34,879 nucleotides of DNA from positions 1 to 34,879 of the forward strand of contig JAILHI010000073.1 in the NCBI GenBank assembly GCA_024695865.1. Reading direction: 5' to 3'. Under the pieces are notes generated by a model that did not search any database, had not been told where the DNA came from, and saw only the letters and a list, made by a program, of their open reading frames with translations. The translations under genes and the position numbers were made by a program. The stretch is from Candidatus Gastranaerophilales bacterium (GTDB lineage Bacteria > Cyanobacteriota > Vampirovibrionia > Gastranaerophilales > Gastranaerophilaceae). Below, piece by piece: positions 24,614-32,026 of this stretch (position 1 is its first letter; every line of letters begins with the position of its first letter).

Positions 24614-26206
24614 TTATTTTGAAGATTCGTCTTGCAGTCTTTGAAACTTGATATCTCGCATTTCCTGCTTGGATATCTTTCCGCCGTTTTTCTTAAATTC
24701 TTCAAAAGCCGTTTTGGGTTCAGTAAAAAGATAACCGTGATATTTAACTTTGGGATAATTCGTTTCCATATAGCATTTGTGCATTTCATCGTCTTCGTCA
24801 AAGGAAAAATTTCTGATTGTTTTATCAAATGCCATATAGCCGAGAATATTGCTGAAATCAAAATCATAGGGCAGAATTGCACGTTCGCCCTTGTTCCAGT
24901 AAAATAACGTCATTTTGTCATACAAATACATTTTCTGTCTGATTGATGATGTTTTTTCATAATATTTATCGGAAAGTTTTGCAAAACTGTTTGCATTTAT
25001 CACAACGGAAATTAAAACTAAACCCAATAAAACTTTGACCGATTTTGAGGATTGGTTTTGTTCTTCAAAAAGTCCGATATTATCTGCAACTAACCCAACG
25101 GCAACTGTGGCAATAATGAGCAGACAGCAGTGCAGAATAAACTGAAGGTCGTTATGAACTATCCAAAAATCACCGTCATAGTGAGTTTGCCCTGCAAAAA
25201 ACATAAGAAAATATGCCGCCAAAATTCCAAAGGTCATCGCATTTACAAAAACTACGGGTTTAAAACTTTCCTCTTTTTTGTGCCGTAAAAGGTAAAAAAC
25301 AGATGCAAATATTGTCAATAGTGGCAAGATATGTTTCCAAACAACAAAAATAAGATATTCTTTCAGAAAAATAAATATTTTAGGCAGCGTATTTAAAACG
25401 GTTACATTCGGAAAACGGTCATGTTTTATGACTAATTGAAGCAAAAAGCCCTCATTTGAAATCAGCATTATAAATCCGAGAAAAACAAAAATTAATGGTA
25501 TATAAATCTTGTTTTCGGGATTCTTCAATATCTCCGAAAGATTTTTTTGCGGATTAAAACAAATTTCCGATAAAAACATTACCAAAAAAACCAGAAAAGT
25601 AATTGCAGCAAGAAGTTCTGATGAATTTCCGAGCAGAAATCCCAAAATGCCGCTTATAATCAGAAACTTTTTATCGGGTTTGAGGTTGTTTGAAGAATAA
25701 CCGTAAAAATAAAACAAAAAGACAGTCCACAACAAAATCGGAAACGTAAACCGATAAAATGCCGTTGACATTGCAAGTTCTACTAAACTGAATCTTAAAG
25801 AATTAAAAATTAAGATAAAAAGAAAAACAAATATCAGACAGAAAACAGGCTTTTTAATATGTTTTTTTGCGCAAAAAAGTGCCGAAAAAAACGGTATAAG
25901 CAAAAACAACAGACTTTTAACGTAAATTCCGCAATTCAAAAGAAAATCCTGCGGGTGAAGTTTAAAAAATCTTGCAAGATAAAAGCCGATTATTTTATTC
26001 GGAAAGTATGCCGTATAAGAGCCGTGGTCAGGCACCCGCCAAAATACGTCCCAATTATACGGAGAAACAAAAACTATATTCATATCGTCAAGAAAAAATA
26101 CCGCCTGTGAATTAATCTTTATCAGAAAAATGAACAAAGCAATAAAAGTCACAATCAGCAGAGATAACGAAAAAATAGTTTTAGAATTTTGCCCTTTTAA
26201 AAACAT
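24614..26206 (-). CDS. Polytopic membrane protein of unknown function
   Basis: A 530-residue protein with about 10-12 hydrophobic segments spread over residues 10-420 and a soluble C-terminal part of ~110 residues. An Asp-Asp pair (FFLDDMNIV, near residue 40) follows the first helix, the layout of many GT-C-type or DUF6056-like membrane proteins in which the acidic residues face outside. No motif is firm enough to assign a glycosyltransferase. The start has no clear SD. It lies downstream of rpmA across a hairpin and converges with the radical SAM gene, leaving only 36 bases between their stops. Confidence 0.75.
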   Translation of the reverse strand: MFLKGQNSKTIFSLSLLIVTFIALFIFLIKINSQAVFFLDDMNIVFVSPYNWDVFWRVPDHGSYTAYFPNKIIGFYLARFFKLHPQDFLLNCGIYVKSLLFLLIPFFSALFCAKKHIKKPVFCLIFVFLFILIFNSLRFSLVELAMSTAFYRFTFPILLWTVFLFYFYGYSSNNLKPDKKFLIISGILGFLLGNSSELLAAITFLVFLVMFLSEICFNPQKNLSEILKNPENKIYIPLIFVFLGFIMLISNEGFLLQLVIKHDRFPNVTVLNTLPKIFIFLKEYLIFVVWKHILPLLTIFASVFYLLRHKKEESFKPVVFVNAMTFGILAAYFLMFFAGQTHYDGDFWIVHNDLQFILHCCLLIIATVAVGLVADNIGLFEEQNQSSKSVKVLLGLVLISVVINANSFAKLSDKYYEKTSSIRQKMYLYDKMTLFYWNKGERAILPYDFDFSNILGYMAFDKTIRNFSFDEDDEMHKCYMETNYPKVKYHGYLFTEPKTAFEEFKKNGGKISKQEMRDIKFQRLQDESSK

Positions 26207-26224
26207 TTTTTATTTTCTTAGTTA

Positions 26225-26251
26225 AAAGCAAGAGAATAAATCTCTTGCTTT
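26225..26251 (-). terminator. Terminator downstream of rpmA
   Basis: AAAGCAAGAGA, loop ATAAA, TCTCTTGCTTT: an 11-bp perfect stem. On the minus strand the following T run is short (four, including the stem end), so some read-through into the membrane-protein gene is possible. Confidence 0.65.
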
Positions 26252-26281
26252 CATTAAATATTTTAGAAAAGATATCAGCCG

Positions 26282-26542
26282 TTATGCCTCAACAGCATAT
26301 ACACTAACCTGCTTTCTGTCTCTTCTGTACGGTTCAAATTTTACCGTTCCGTCAATAGTTGCGAACAAAGTATTATCTGAACCCATTCCGACATTGTTGC
26401 CGGGGTGGATTTTAGTACCCTTTTGACGAACGATAATATTGCCTGCCTTAACGAGTTCTCCGCCGAACTTTTTTACACCTAATCGTTTGCTTTCGCTGTC
26501 ACGACCGTTCTTTGATGAACCCACACCTTTCTTATGTGCCAT
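26282..26542 (-). CDS. rpmA: 50S ribosomal protein L27
   Basis: An 86-residue ribosomal protein, recognised by [20 protein letters not shown], then LGVKKFGGE and [16 protein letters not shown]. The N terminus reaches into the peptidyl-transferase centre. It begins directly with AHKKG and lacks the cleavable extension removed by the Prp protease in Firmicutes, which fits the absence of a prp gene between rplU and rpmA. It is 34 bases after rplU with a good SD (AAGGAGAAA). Confidence 0.98.
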   Translation of the reverse strand: MAHKKGVGSSKNGRDSESKRLGVKKFGGELVKAGNIIVRQKGTKIHPGNNVGMGSDNTLFATIDGTVKFEPYRRDRKQVSVYAVEA

Positions 26543-26576
26543 TGTCTTTTCTCCTTTTTAGTTCTGTTATGATATC

Positions 26577-26915
26577 CTATTCAGCGGCTTCTTCTTTAGA
26601 TGCCTTTGTTCTGATTTTGTTAATCATAACTCTTGTGAAGTTTTGTCTGTGTCCCTGTAATTTACGATAACCTTTTTTTGCTCTTTGTTTGTAAACGAGA
26701 ACTTTTTTGGTTTTGTCGTGTTTTACAACAACACCTTCAACGCTTGCATTAGCAACATACGGTTGACCGACCTTTGACTTTTTACCGTTAACAAGCATAA
26801 CAACTTGATTGAAAACAACTTTTGATTCCGGAGCATCTTCAAGAAGTTCGATATCTACATATCTGCCTTCTTCCATTTGATACTGTTTTCCACCGGTTTC
26901 CACGATTGCGTACAT
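26577..26915 (-). CDS. rplU: 50S ribosomal protein L21
   Basis: A 112-residue ribosomal protein with the typical start MYAIVETGGKQYQ, the central VNGKKSKVGQPYV, and the signature YKQRAKKGYRKLQGHRQNFT followed by a Lys/Glu-rich tail. It is the first gene of rplU-rpmA, behind a consensus promoter and a structured leader of about 85 bases. Confidence 0.98.
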   Translation of the reverse strand: MYAIVETGGKQYQMEEGRYVDIELLEDAPESKVVFNQVVMLVNGKKSKVGQPYVANASVEGVVVKHDKTKKVLVYKQRAKKGYRKLQGHRQNFTRVMINKIRTKASKEEAAE

Positions 26916-26939
26916 GTTTGTATCCTTTCAAATTGAAAC

Positions 26940-26970
26940 AGTCGTACCCGATTGGGATTTATGAACGACT
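26940..26970 (-). promoter_or_regulatory. Leader hairpin upstream of rplU
   Basis: AGTCGT (26940-26945) pairs with ACGACT (26965-26970), with an inner CCC/GGG mini-stem. It lies within the 5' leader of rplU, where an L21-type autoregulatory structure is known in Firmicutes. Similarity in sequence was not tested. Confidence 0.5.
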
Positions 26971-27008
26971 TGTTTATCTACCTTTACCATAATATATGGC
27001 GTACATTG

Positions 27009-27037
27009 ATTGTATCGTCAGCAAAACCGATTGTCAA
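27009..27037 (-). promoter_or_regulatory. Consensus promoter of rplU-rpmA
   Basis: On the minus strand TTGACA (27037-27032), a 17-base spacer, TACAAT (27014-27009). Transcription would start near 27002. The -35 box lies 10 bases past the hydG stop codon. Confidence 0.85.
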
Positions 27038-27046
27038 TGACAATTT

Positions 27047-28486
27047 TTAAAATCTGAAATCTCTTTTTCCGTTTTCAATTTCTTTCAGATTATTTGTAAG
27101 AACTTTTTTGACAGCCTGATTTTCAATTTTATCAAGTTCTTTAAGAATAAATTGTTCGCCGATTTTTTTTGTTTCGTCTGCTGCGTAATCGGTTAAAAAT
27201 TCTTTTAGTGTAATTAAAGCATTCGGCTGACAGCAGTTTTGAATTTGTCCCGTTTTGCATAAAGACATAAATCGGTCGCCCGTTCTGCCCTCTCTGTAAC
27301 AAGCCGTACAAAAAGACGGGATATGACCGAGTTTTAAAAGCCAGTTTACCACTTCGTCAAGAGTTCTCTGGTCGGAAACGTCAAATTGTTCGGTATCGAC
27401 AGGTCTTTCTTTTTCCGTATAACCGCCGACGGAAGTTCTGGAAGCCCCTGAAACCTGCGAAACACCGAGTTTTAACAGTTTTTCTCTGACCTCCTGCGAT
27501 TCTCTTGTTGAAATAATTATACCCGTGTAGGGAACGGCTATACGTGTCAGGGCAACGATTTTGGCAAAAGTTTCATCGTCTATTCCGTTATCAAAAGCCG
27601 AGGGGTCTATGTCATCGGCTTTTTTAATTCTGGGCACCGAAATCGTATGCGGGCCGACGCCGTGAACGGCTTCCAAATGTTCAGCATGCATCAAAAGCGC
27701 CGCAAATTCGTATTTATACCTTTCAAGTCCGAAAAGAACACCGAGTCCGACATCGTCAATTCCGCCCTCCATTGCTCTGTCCATTGCTTCGGTATGGTAG
27801 GCATAATTGTGTTTCGGGCCGGTCGGGTGCAGTTTTTCATAAGACTCTTTGTGATATGTTTCCTGAAACAGAATATATGTGCCTATTCCCGCATCTTTGA
27901 GTTTTTTATAGTTCTCAACGGTTGTTGCGGCAATATTTACGTTAACTCGTCTTATAGCGCCGTTTTTGTGTTTGATTGAATAAATCGTTTTTATGCAGTC
28001 CAGAATATATTCAATCGGGTTGTTAACGGGGTCTTCGCCCGCTTCTATCGCAAGCCTTTTATGCCCCATATCCTGCAAAGCAATCACTTCCGCTTTTACT
28101 TCTTCCTGCGTAAGTTTTTTTCTCGGAATATGTTTGTTCTGATGATGATAGGGACAATATATGCAGCCGTTTACACAGTAATTTGAAAGATAAAGCGGTG
28201 CGAAAATAACAATTCTTTCACCGTAAAAAGCGTGCTTAATTTCTTCCGCAACCGAATAAATTTTTTCCAAAACGGATTTATCTTCACAAGCCAAAAGAAT
28301 ACTCGCTTCTTCGTGGGTTAAGCCTGTGCAGTGCGTTTCTCTGCCCTTTTTGACAGGACGTGCTTTTTCGAGAATTTTGTTAATCAAATCAAGATTGTTT
28401 TTATTCTTTTCCGCATAATCCAAAGTCCTTATGACTTCTTCATTATCTATAAATTCTTCTGCCTTTAAAGATTTTTTGTTATACAT
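27047..28486 (-). CDS. hydG: [FeFe]-hydrogenase maturase HydG (tyrosine lyase)
   Basis: A 479-residue radical SAM enzyme that cleaves tyrosine to p-cresol and supplies CO and cyanide for the hydrogenase H-cluster. The SAM cluster motif is C-V-N-G-C-I-Y-C near residue 110. The C-terminal auxiliary cluster follows the HydG pattern C-x2-C-x22-C, starting at CTACYREGRTGDRFM. The surrounding YGERIVIFAPLYLSNYC and VGPHTISVPRIK are typical and distinguish it from ThiH. It lies 14 bases after the TM1266-type regulator. HydE, HydF and the hydrogenase itself are not in the window, so they must be elsewhere. Confidence 0.96.
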   Translation of the reverse strand: MYNKKSLKAEEFIDNEEVIRTLDYAEKNKNNLDLINKILEKARPVKKGRETHCTGLTHEEASILLACEDKSVLEKIYSVAEEIKHAFYGERIVIFAPLYLSNYCVNGCIYCPYHHQNKHIPRKKLTQEEVKAEVIALQDMGHKRLAIEAGEDPVNNPIEYILDCIKTIYSIKHKNGAIRRVNVNIAATTVENYKKLKDAGIGTYILFQETYHKESYEKLHPTGPKHNYAYHTEAMDRAMEGGIDDVGLGVLFGLERYKYEFAALLMHAEHLEAVHGVGPHTISVPRIKKADDIDPSAFDNGIDDETFAKIVALTRIAVPYTGIIISTRESQEVREKLLKLGVSQVSGASRTSVGGYTEKERPVDTEQFDVSDQRTLDEVVNWLLKLGHIPSFCTACYREGRTGDRFMSLCKTGQIQNCCQPNALITLKEFLTDYAADETKKIGEQFILKELDKIENQAVKKVLTNNLKEIENGKRDFRF

Positions 28487-28500
28487 ATTTTGTTCCTGTT

Positions 28501-28746
28501 TTATACGTTAGAATATACGGTTTTTGCGCTTATTCCGCTGATTTTACCTATTTTACCCGTAAGAGCATTAATTGTGTCAATGGGTGCATCAAGCACAACA
28601 CTAATAATTCTGACATCTTTTTGCTTATAGGGTATCCCCATTCTGCCTATAATGTGGTCGGAATATTCCGATAACAGTTTCTGAACTTCTGTGACTTTTT
28701 CTGCATCTTCAACGATAATTCCGACAATCGCAACTTTTGTTTCCAT
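28501..28746 (-). CDS. TM1266-type iron-only hydrogenase system regulator
   Basis: An 81-residue ACT/NikR-C-like small protein. VAIVGIIVEDAEKVTEVQKL, then DHIIGRMGIPYK and VRIISVVLDAPIDTINALTGKIG follow the pattern of the TM1266 family, which is found next to hydrogenase-maturation genes and is thought to act as a regulator or ligand sensor. Its function is not firmly established. It is encoded immediately before hydG with SD AAGGAGAAA, and its promoter region carries two inverted repeats. Confidence 0.88.
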   Translation of the reverse strand: METKVAIVGIIVEDAEKVTEVQKLLSEYSDHIIGRMGIPYKQKDVRIISVVLDAPIDTINALTGKIGKISGISAKTVYSNV

Positions 28747-28765
28747 TTTTTCTCCTTATATAAAA

Positions 28766-28806
28766 ATATCGTGCCTGATACGACACGATATAATTTGAAA
28801 TTATAT
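28766..28806. promoter_or_regulatory. Two inverted repeats upstream of the hydG operon
   Basis: ATATCGTG/CACGATAT (28766-28773/28784-28791) and a perfect 19-base palindrome ATATAATTTGAAATTATAT (28788-28806) overlap by 4 bases. On the minus strand the palindrome contains a TATAAT (28805-28800), so it may be both -10 box and operator; the first repeat would lie in the leader. Confidence 0.6.
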
Positions 28807-28978
28807 TGGTCTTTCTTCAAAGAAATCTCTCGGAAGTCAGGTTTTTAATCATAGTAACAGAAAAATATCACGTTGTAAAATTTTTGTTTTGTTTTTATGC
28901 GGCAATCCCGTTTTCAGTATGAAACATGTAAAAAATATGATATTATTAAACGGTGAGTTTTGTGGTTTTGGAGGAAAA

Positions 28979-29644
28979 ATGAAAAAAGTAATTATATTAA
29001 ACGGTTCACCGAGAAAGAATTTTAACACGGCGCAATTATTACAGGAAGCACAAAAAGGTGCTGAAGCAGCAGGAGCGGAAACAGAATATATCAATCTTGT
29101 TGACCTGAATTATAAAGGCTGCATGAGCTGTTTTGCCTGCAAAAGAAAAGGCGTTGACCTCAACGGGCTTTGTGCATGGAAGGACGATTTAAAACCCGTT
29201 TTGGAAAAGATTGTGAATGCAGATGCGGTTATTATCGGAAGTCCGATTTACTATTCTTATCCGACAGGTATGTTCAGAAATTTGCTTGAAAGAATGTTGT
29301 TTGCGGGCGGTACGTATATGTTTGACGAAAACGGAAATTATATGAGAAGTCTTAAACGCAAAATCCCCGTCGGAATAATTTTTACAATGAATGTGCCCGA
29401 AAATCTAATGGGTAACTATGAATACCCGACTATTTTGGGGGCAAATGAGATGTGTGTTAATATGATTTACGGCTACTGCGAAACGCTGAATGTCTGCGAC
29501 ACATATCAGTTTAACGATTATTCAAAATACGACTGCAATATGTTCAGCGAAGAACATAAAAAGAAAGTAAAAGAAACACAGTTCCCTATAGACCTTGAAA
29601 GAGCCTTTGACTTGGGCAAGAGATTGTCAGAAATGAATGTATAA
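28979..29644 (+). CDS. NAD(P)H-dependent FMN reductase / flavodoxin-like oxidoreductase
   Basis: A 221-residue flavin protein. The start ATG 28979 follows the strong SD GGAGGAAAA and the protein then opens with the family motif KKVIILNGSPRKNFNTAQLL (phosphate-binding of FMN). GCMSCFACKRKG (~50-61) supplies cysteines seen in iron-sulfur flavoprotein relatives. ADAVIIGSPIYYSYPTGMFR is the second flavin-binding loop. An upstream in-frame ATG has no SD. It probably transfers electrons from NAD(P)H to a low-potential acceptor. It diverges from the hydG operon, and shared redox control is possible. A terminator follows within 7 bases of the stop. Confidence 0.92.
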   Translation: MKKVIILNGSPRKNFNTAQLLQEAQKGAEAAGAETEYINLVDLNYKGCMSCFACKRKGVDLNGLCAWKDDLKPVLEKIVNADAVIIGSPIYYSYPTGMFRNLLERMLFAGGTYMFDENGNYMRSLKRKIPVGIIFTMNVPENLMGNYEYPTILGANEMCVNMIYGYCETLNVCDTYQFNDYSKYDCNMFSEEHKKKVKETQFPIDLERAFDLGKRLSEMNV

Positions 29645-29650
29645 CAAACG

Positions 29651-29675
29651 AAAAAGACCCTTTCGGGTCTTTTTT
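29651..29675. terminator. Bidirectional terminator between the flavoprotein gene and tRNA-Gln
   Basis: AAAAAGACCC, loop TTTC, GGGTCTTTTT. It ends the plus-strand gene and, read on the minus strand, lies 2 bases after the CCA end of the tRNA. Confidence 0.9.
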
Positions 29676-29677
29676 AG

Positions 29678-29753
29678 TGGCTGGGGTGGAAGGATTCGAA
29701 CCTCCGAGATGGCTGGACCAAAACCAGCTGCCTTACCACTTGGCGACACCCCA
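29678..29753 (-). tRNA. trnQ: tRNA-Gln (anticodon UUG)
   Basis: A 76-base tRNA with the CCA end encoded. The acceptor stem pairs TGGGGTG with CACCCCA (first pair U1-A72, the hallmark of tRNA-Gln), the discriminator is G, and the T-arm holds GGTTCGAATCC. The anticodon stem GCTGG/CCAGC closes the loop TTTTGGT, placing TTG at 29721-29719. The D-arm is short (GCCAAGTGGTAAGGC). No mismatched stem is seen. Confidence 0.97.
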
Positions 29754-29809
29754 ATATTTATTTGTATAATTATATTATTTTAACCATAAGGAATTGTCAA
29801 CAATATCTT

Positions 29810-30265
29810 TTAATAATAAGTAATTGCCGTACCATAGGCAACGGCGCAAATTTTGTCGGGTTCAAGAAGTTTCTCGGAACGGATAACAGAGGTCTGAACT
29901 CTTGTGTTTACAATCAGATGAGCATCGTTTGCGGAATGTTTCATCTTGATAATAGCAAGTTTTGATGCCCTTTTAAACTCTTTTGCATAATATTTTTTGC
30001 TTTTGAAGAAGTGCGCCCATCTGTTTTGCAAAACCGTTTTTAAAGGCTGTTCCACAATAACGGATGCGGTAACGGGTTGTGAATATTTAATTGTACTAAG
30101 ATTAACAGCACAGGGCTCAGTCGAAATTACGGGCTGCCCCACAATCGGGTTAAGCTCGTCAAATCTTTTTTCACGTTCCAGCCGTTCACTTCTTTTAAGA
30201 CTCCATAGTCCTAAAAATGAGAAGAACAGGAACAATACCCCAAGAATTAAAAAGTCCATATTCAC
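29810..30265 (-). CDS. Membrane-anchored YbjQ/UPF0145-like protein
   Basis: A 151-residue protein. Residues ~3-21 form one membrane helix followed by a charged linker (LKRSERLEREKRFDEL). The soluble part ends NDAHLIVNTRVQTSVI ... ICAVAYGTAITYY, which follows the YbjQ/UPF0145 pattern of A-(N/D)-A-(I/V)-(V/I)-x-V-(R)-x-(D/E)-T and a closing AYGTAV. YbjQ proteins form pentamers of unknown function and some are called heavy-metal-binding. Here the core is divergent and carries an added anchor. It reads away from rpsT. Confidence 0.68.
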   Translation of the reverse strand: MNMDFLILGVLFLFFSFLGLWSLKRSERLEREKRFDELNPIVGQPVISTEPCAVNLSTIKYSQPVTASVIVEQPLKTVLQNRWAHFFKSKKYYAKEFKRASKLAIIKMKHSANDAHLIVNTRVQTSVIRSEKLLEPDKICAVAYGTAITYY

Positions 30266-30612
30266 CTACTGATTAAATTTTAAAGCGAAAATTCTCATTT
30301 GTTAAGTATTTTTTATGCAGAATTGTTACATTCTTGATTTGGCATGCCATTGTTGCATGTTGGCTTTTACGCAAAACTTATAAAAATTTTACATTTTTAA
30401 CATTTGATTATAAATTAAGTTAAAAAAATATTTACAATAAAAATTTACGTTATAAAATAAAGTTACTCACCAATCCTCTGTGCAGGTAAGGTCGTGAGAA
30501 CAAATTCGGCTCAGGTCTTGTAAAAAGGGCGTGTTCTCGGGTTAACGTTCTCGGTGCTTGCAGAGGCTCTGTAAGTAAGACCAAAGTTAATGCGACAGAA
30601 AGGACAAACAAA
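30266..30612 (+). other. Non-coding region with the long rpsT leader
   Basis: No gene is seen. The left half is AT-rich, with TATAAA at 30451-30456 as a likely -10 box for rpsT. The right half (about 30463-30612) is a GC-richer leader whose bases can form several mutually exclusive stems. Confidence 0.7.
30463..30612 (+). promoter_or_regulatory. Structured, potentially switching leader of rpsT
   Basis: Pairings that can be read directly: CTCAC (30466-30470) with GTGAG (30494-30498); CCTCTG (30475-30480) with CAGAGG (30561-30566); GAGAACA (30496-30502) with TGTTCTC (30532-30538), or GAGAAC with the second GTTCTC at 30547-30552; GGTCTT (30514-30519) with AAGACC (30577-30582). Several compete for the same bases. 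No T-box or known riboswitch consensus was recognised. S20 autoregulates its own synthesis in other bacteria, so an S20 leader is the first guess. Confidence 0.55.
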
Positions 30613-30882
30613 ATGGCAAATATTAAATCAGCAAAAAAGAGAATTTTAGTGGCAGAAAGAAACCACGATAAAAACGTTGCTTACAAATCAAAGGTTAAAA
30701 CTGCCGTTAAAACAGTTCTCTCAGCTGCTTCAGCCAAAGATTCTGATGCTTTAAAGGCTTCACTCAGTTTGGTTTACAAACTCTGTGACCAGGGTGTTTC
30801 AAAAGGAATTTTCCACAAAAACACAGCAGCCAGAAAAAAATCCAGATTGACAAAGGCAGTTAATAAATTGCTTGCTGAATAG
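30613..30882 (+). CDS. rpsT: 30S ribosomal protein S20
   Basis: An 89-residue, strongly basic helical protein that begins MANIKSAKKRILVAERN and ends FHKNTAARKKSRLTKAVNKL, the standard S20 pattern. It binds 16S rRNA early in assembly. SD AAAGGA is 9 bases upstream. The gene stands alone with its own leader and terminator. Confidence 0.97.
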   Translation: MANIKSAKKRILVAERNHDKNVAYKSKVKTAVKTVLSAASAKDSDALKASLSLVYKLCDQGVSKGIFHKNTAARKKSRLTKAVNKLLAE

Positions 30883-30910
30883 TTTTATTCAGATTTTTCA
30901 ATTTGCGAAC

Positions 30911-30934
30911 AAGCCCTCAAATAGAGGGCTTTTT
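30911..30934 (+). terminator. Terminator of rpsT
   Basis: AAGCCCTC, loop AAATA, GAGGGCTT, then TTT. It lies 28 bases after the stop codon. Confidence 0.88.
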
Positions 30935-31041
30935 AAATGTTTTCATTTTTTTTTAATAGTCAACATACTGTATTAGTATGAATTTTTATAAAATCAACAA
31001 TTTGTTGGGCAATTTTTTTGCGCCAAAATACTTTATATAAA

Positions 31042-31140
31042 TGTAACCATATTATGAGAACAAAAACTCATAATATTTCAATTCTCTCTCTTAAAATCGT
31101 GTTTTAAGGTTTGCTTTTAATGAGTAAACCTTTTTTTTAT
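31042..31140 (+). ncRNA. Candidate orphan small RNA with its own terminator
   Basis: A TATATAA box at 31034-31040 is followed by three stem-loops: a perfect 10-bp stem ATATTATGAG/CTCATAATAT (31049-31058/31067-31076, 8-base loop); TTAAAA/TTTTAA (31091-31096/31102-31107); and AAGGTTTGC/GTAAACCTT (31106-31114/31124-31132, one G-T pair) ending in a run of eight T. No open frame precedes the terminator on this strand, and the rpsT transcript already ends at 30934. The start point is approximate and no known RNA family was recognised. Confidence 0.5.
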
Positions 31141-31144
31141 TAAA

Positions 31145-31170
31145 AAAAGGACTTTTTACAAAGTCCTTTT
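31145..31170 (-). terminator. Terminator of the ankyrin gene
   Basis: AAAAGGACTTT, loop TTAC, AAAGTCCTTTT: an 11-bp perfect stem with T tracts on both strands, 24 bases past the stop of the minus-strand gene. Confidence 0.85.
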
Positions 31171-31193
31171 CAAATAATCATAAACTACAAAGT

Positions 31194-31922
31194 TTATTTA
31201 ACATAAACAGCGCCTGCTTTAACCAAAATATCTTTGATTTCGGTTCTTTTCATTACCGAAGCAAGTGTCAGAGGTGTAATGCCCTGAGGTGATGCGGCGT
31301 TTACATCTGCACCCGCTGCAATCAAAAGTTCAACAGCCGCTTTTTTATTTGCCGCAACTGCAGCATGAAGCGGTGTCCAGCCTTTATTGTTTGCTGCCGT
31401 TATATCTGCGCCGTTGTTAATCAGAGCCTTCATTGCGTTAACGTTTCCGAGAGCCGCAGCCAACGACAATTCCGTGTCGCCCGTTGAATTCTTTTCATTA
31501 ATATTTGCACCCGCTTTTAACAACGCCGTTACTATATCAGCATTATCGTTTGCAACTGCAAGTGATAACAGAGATTCACCCTTTGAGTTTTTTAAATTGA
31601 CGTTGTCCTTAGTGAGTAATTTAGCAACCGTTTTAACATCATTGTTTTTGATTGCCTTTTGAAGTTCCTGCAAGTCGTTCAATTTAGAATTTGCAGTCGT
31701 TGCCGCATTCGTTGTGGTTTCGTCAACATTATTTATAAAATCGGAAACCTTTTTTAAACCCGATTTTTCTGCTTCGGTCGTAGTTGTTTCATCTTCCGTT
31801 ACAATCTTCAAAATTCTGCCGATTTTACCCAAAAAACCTGATGATGTCGAGGTGGTTTCAGCCGCATTTACAGAAAGTTGAAATAACATAATCACTGCAA
31901 AAATTGCTATAATTTTTTTCAT
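31194..31922 (-). CDS. Exported ankyrin-repeat protein
   Basis: A 242-residue protein. Residues 1-20 are a signal peptide (KKIIAIFAVIMLFQLSVNAA) with cleavage after NAA. A Thr/Ser-rich, probably flexible stretch (~21-85) follows. From about residue 92 to the end lie four to five ankyrin repeats, the clearest reading GWTPLHAAVAANKKAAVELL and NADIVTALLKAGANINEKNS. Ankyrin stacks bind proteins; here they would act in the periplasm or outside the cell. SD GGAGAAG precedes the ATG. The partner is unknown. Confidence 0.92.
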   Translation of the reverse strand: MKKIIAIFAVIMLFQLSVNAAETTSTSSGFLGKIGRILKIVTEDETTTTEAEKSGLKKVSDFINNVDETTTNAATTANSKLNDLQELQKAIKNNDVKTVAKLLTKDNVNLKNSKGESLLSLAVANDNADIVTALLKAGANINEKNSTGDTELSLAAALGNVNAMKALINNGADITAANNKGWTPLHAAVAANKKAAVELLIAAGADVNAASPQGITPLTLASVMKRTEIKDILVKAGAVYVK

Positions 31923-31961
31923 AATCTTCTCCTTTTCCTTTATCCCTGACTTTTATTATCA

Positions 31962-31994
31962 AAAACAGAGCTGTAATAATTTCAGCTCTGTTTT
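31962..31994 (-). terminator. Terminator between the DUF6941-like and ankyrin genes
   Basis: AAAACAGAGCTG (31962-31973) and CAGCTCTGTTTT (31983-31994) form a 12-bp perfect stem. On the minus strand it is followed by a fifth T. It ends the upstream 145-residue gene. Confidence 0.85.
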
Positions 31995-32026
31995 GTTTTG
32001 AATAGCAAAAACCTATTTAGTTTTCG

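Noticed and set aside
24614-26206. Membrane protein considered as a GT-39-type glycosyltransferase
   Set aside because: Only the early Asp-Asp pair and the multi-helix layout fit; no further family motif was seen.
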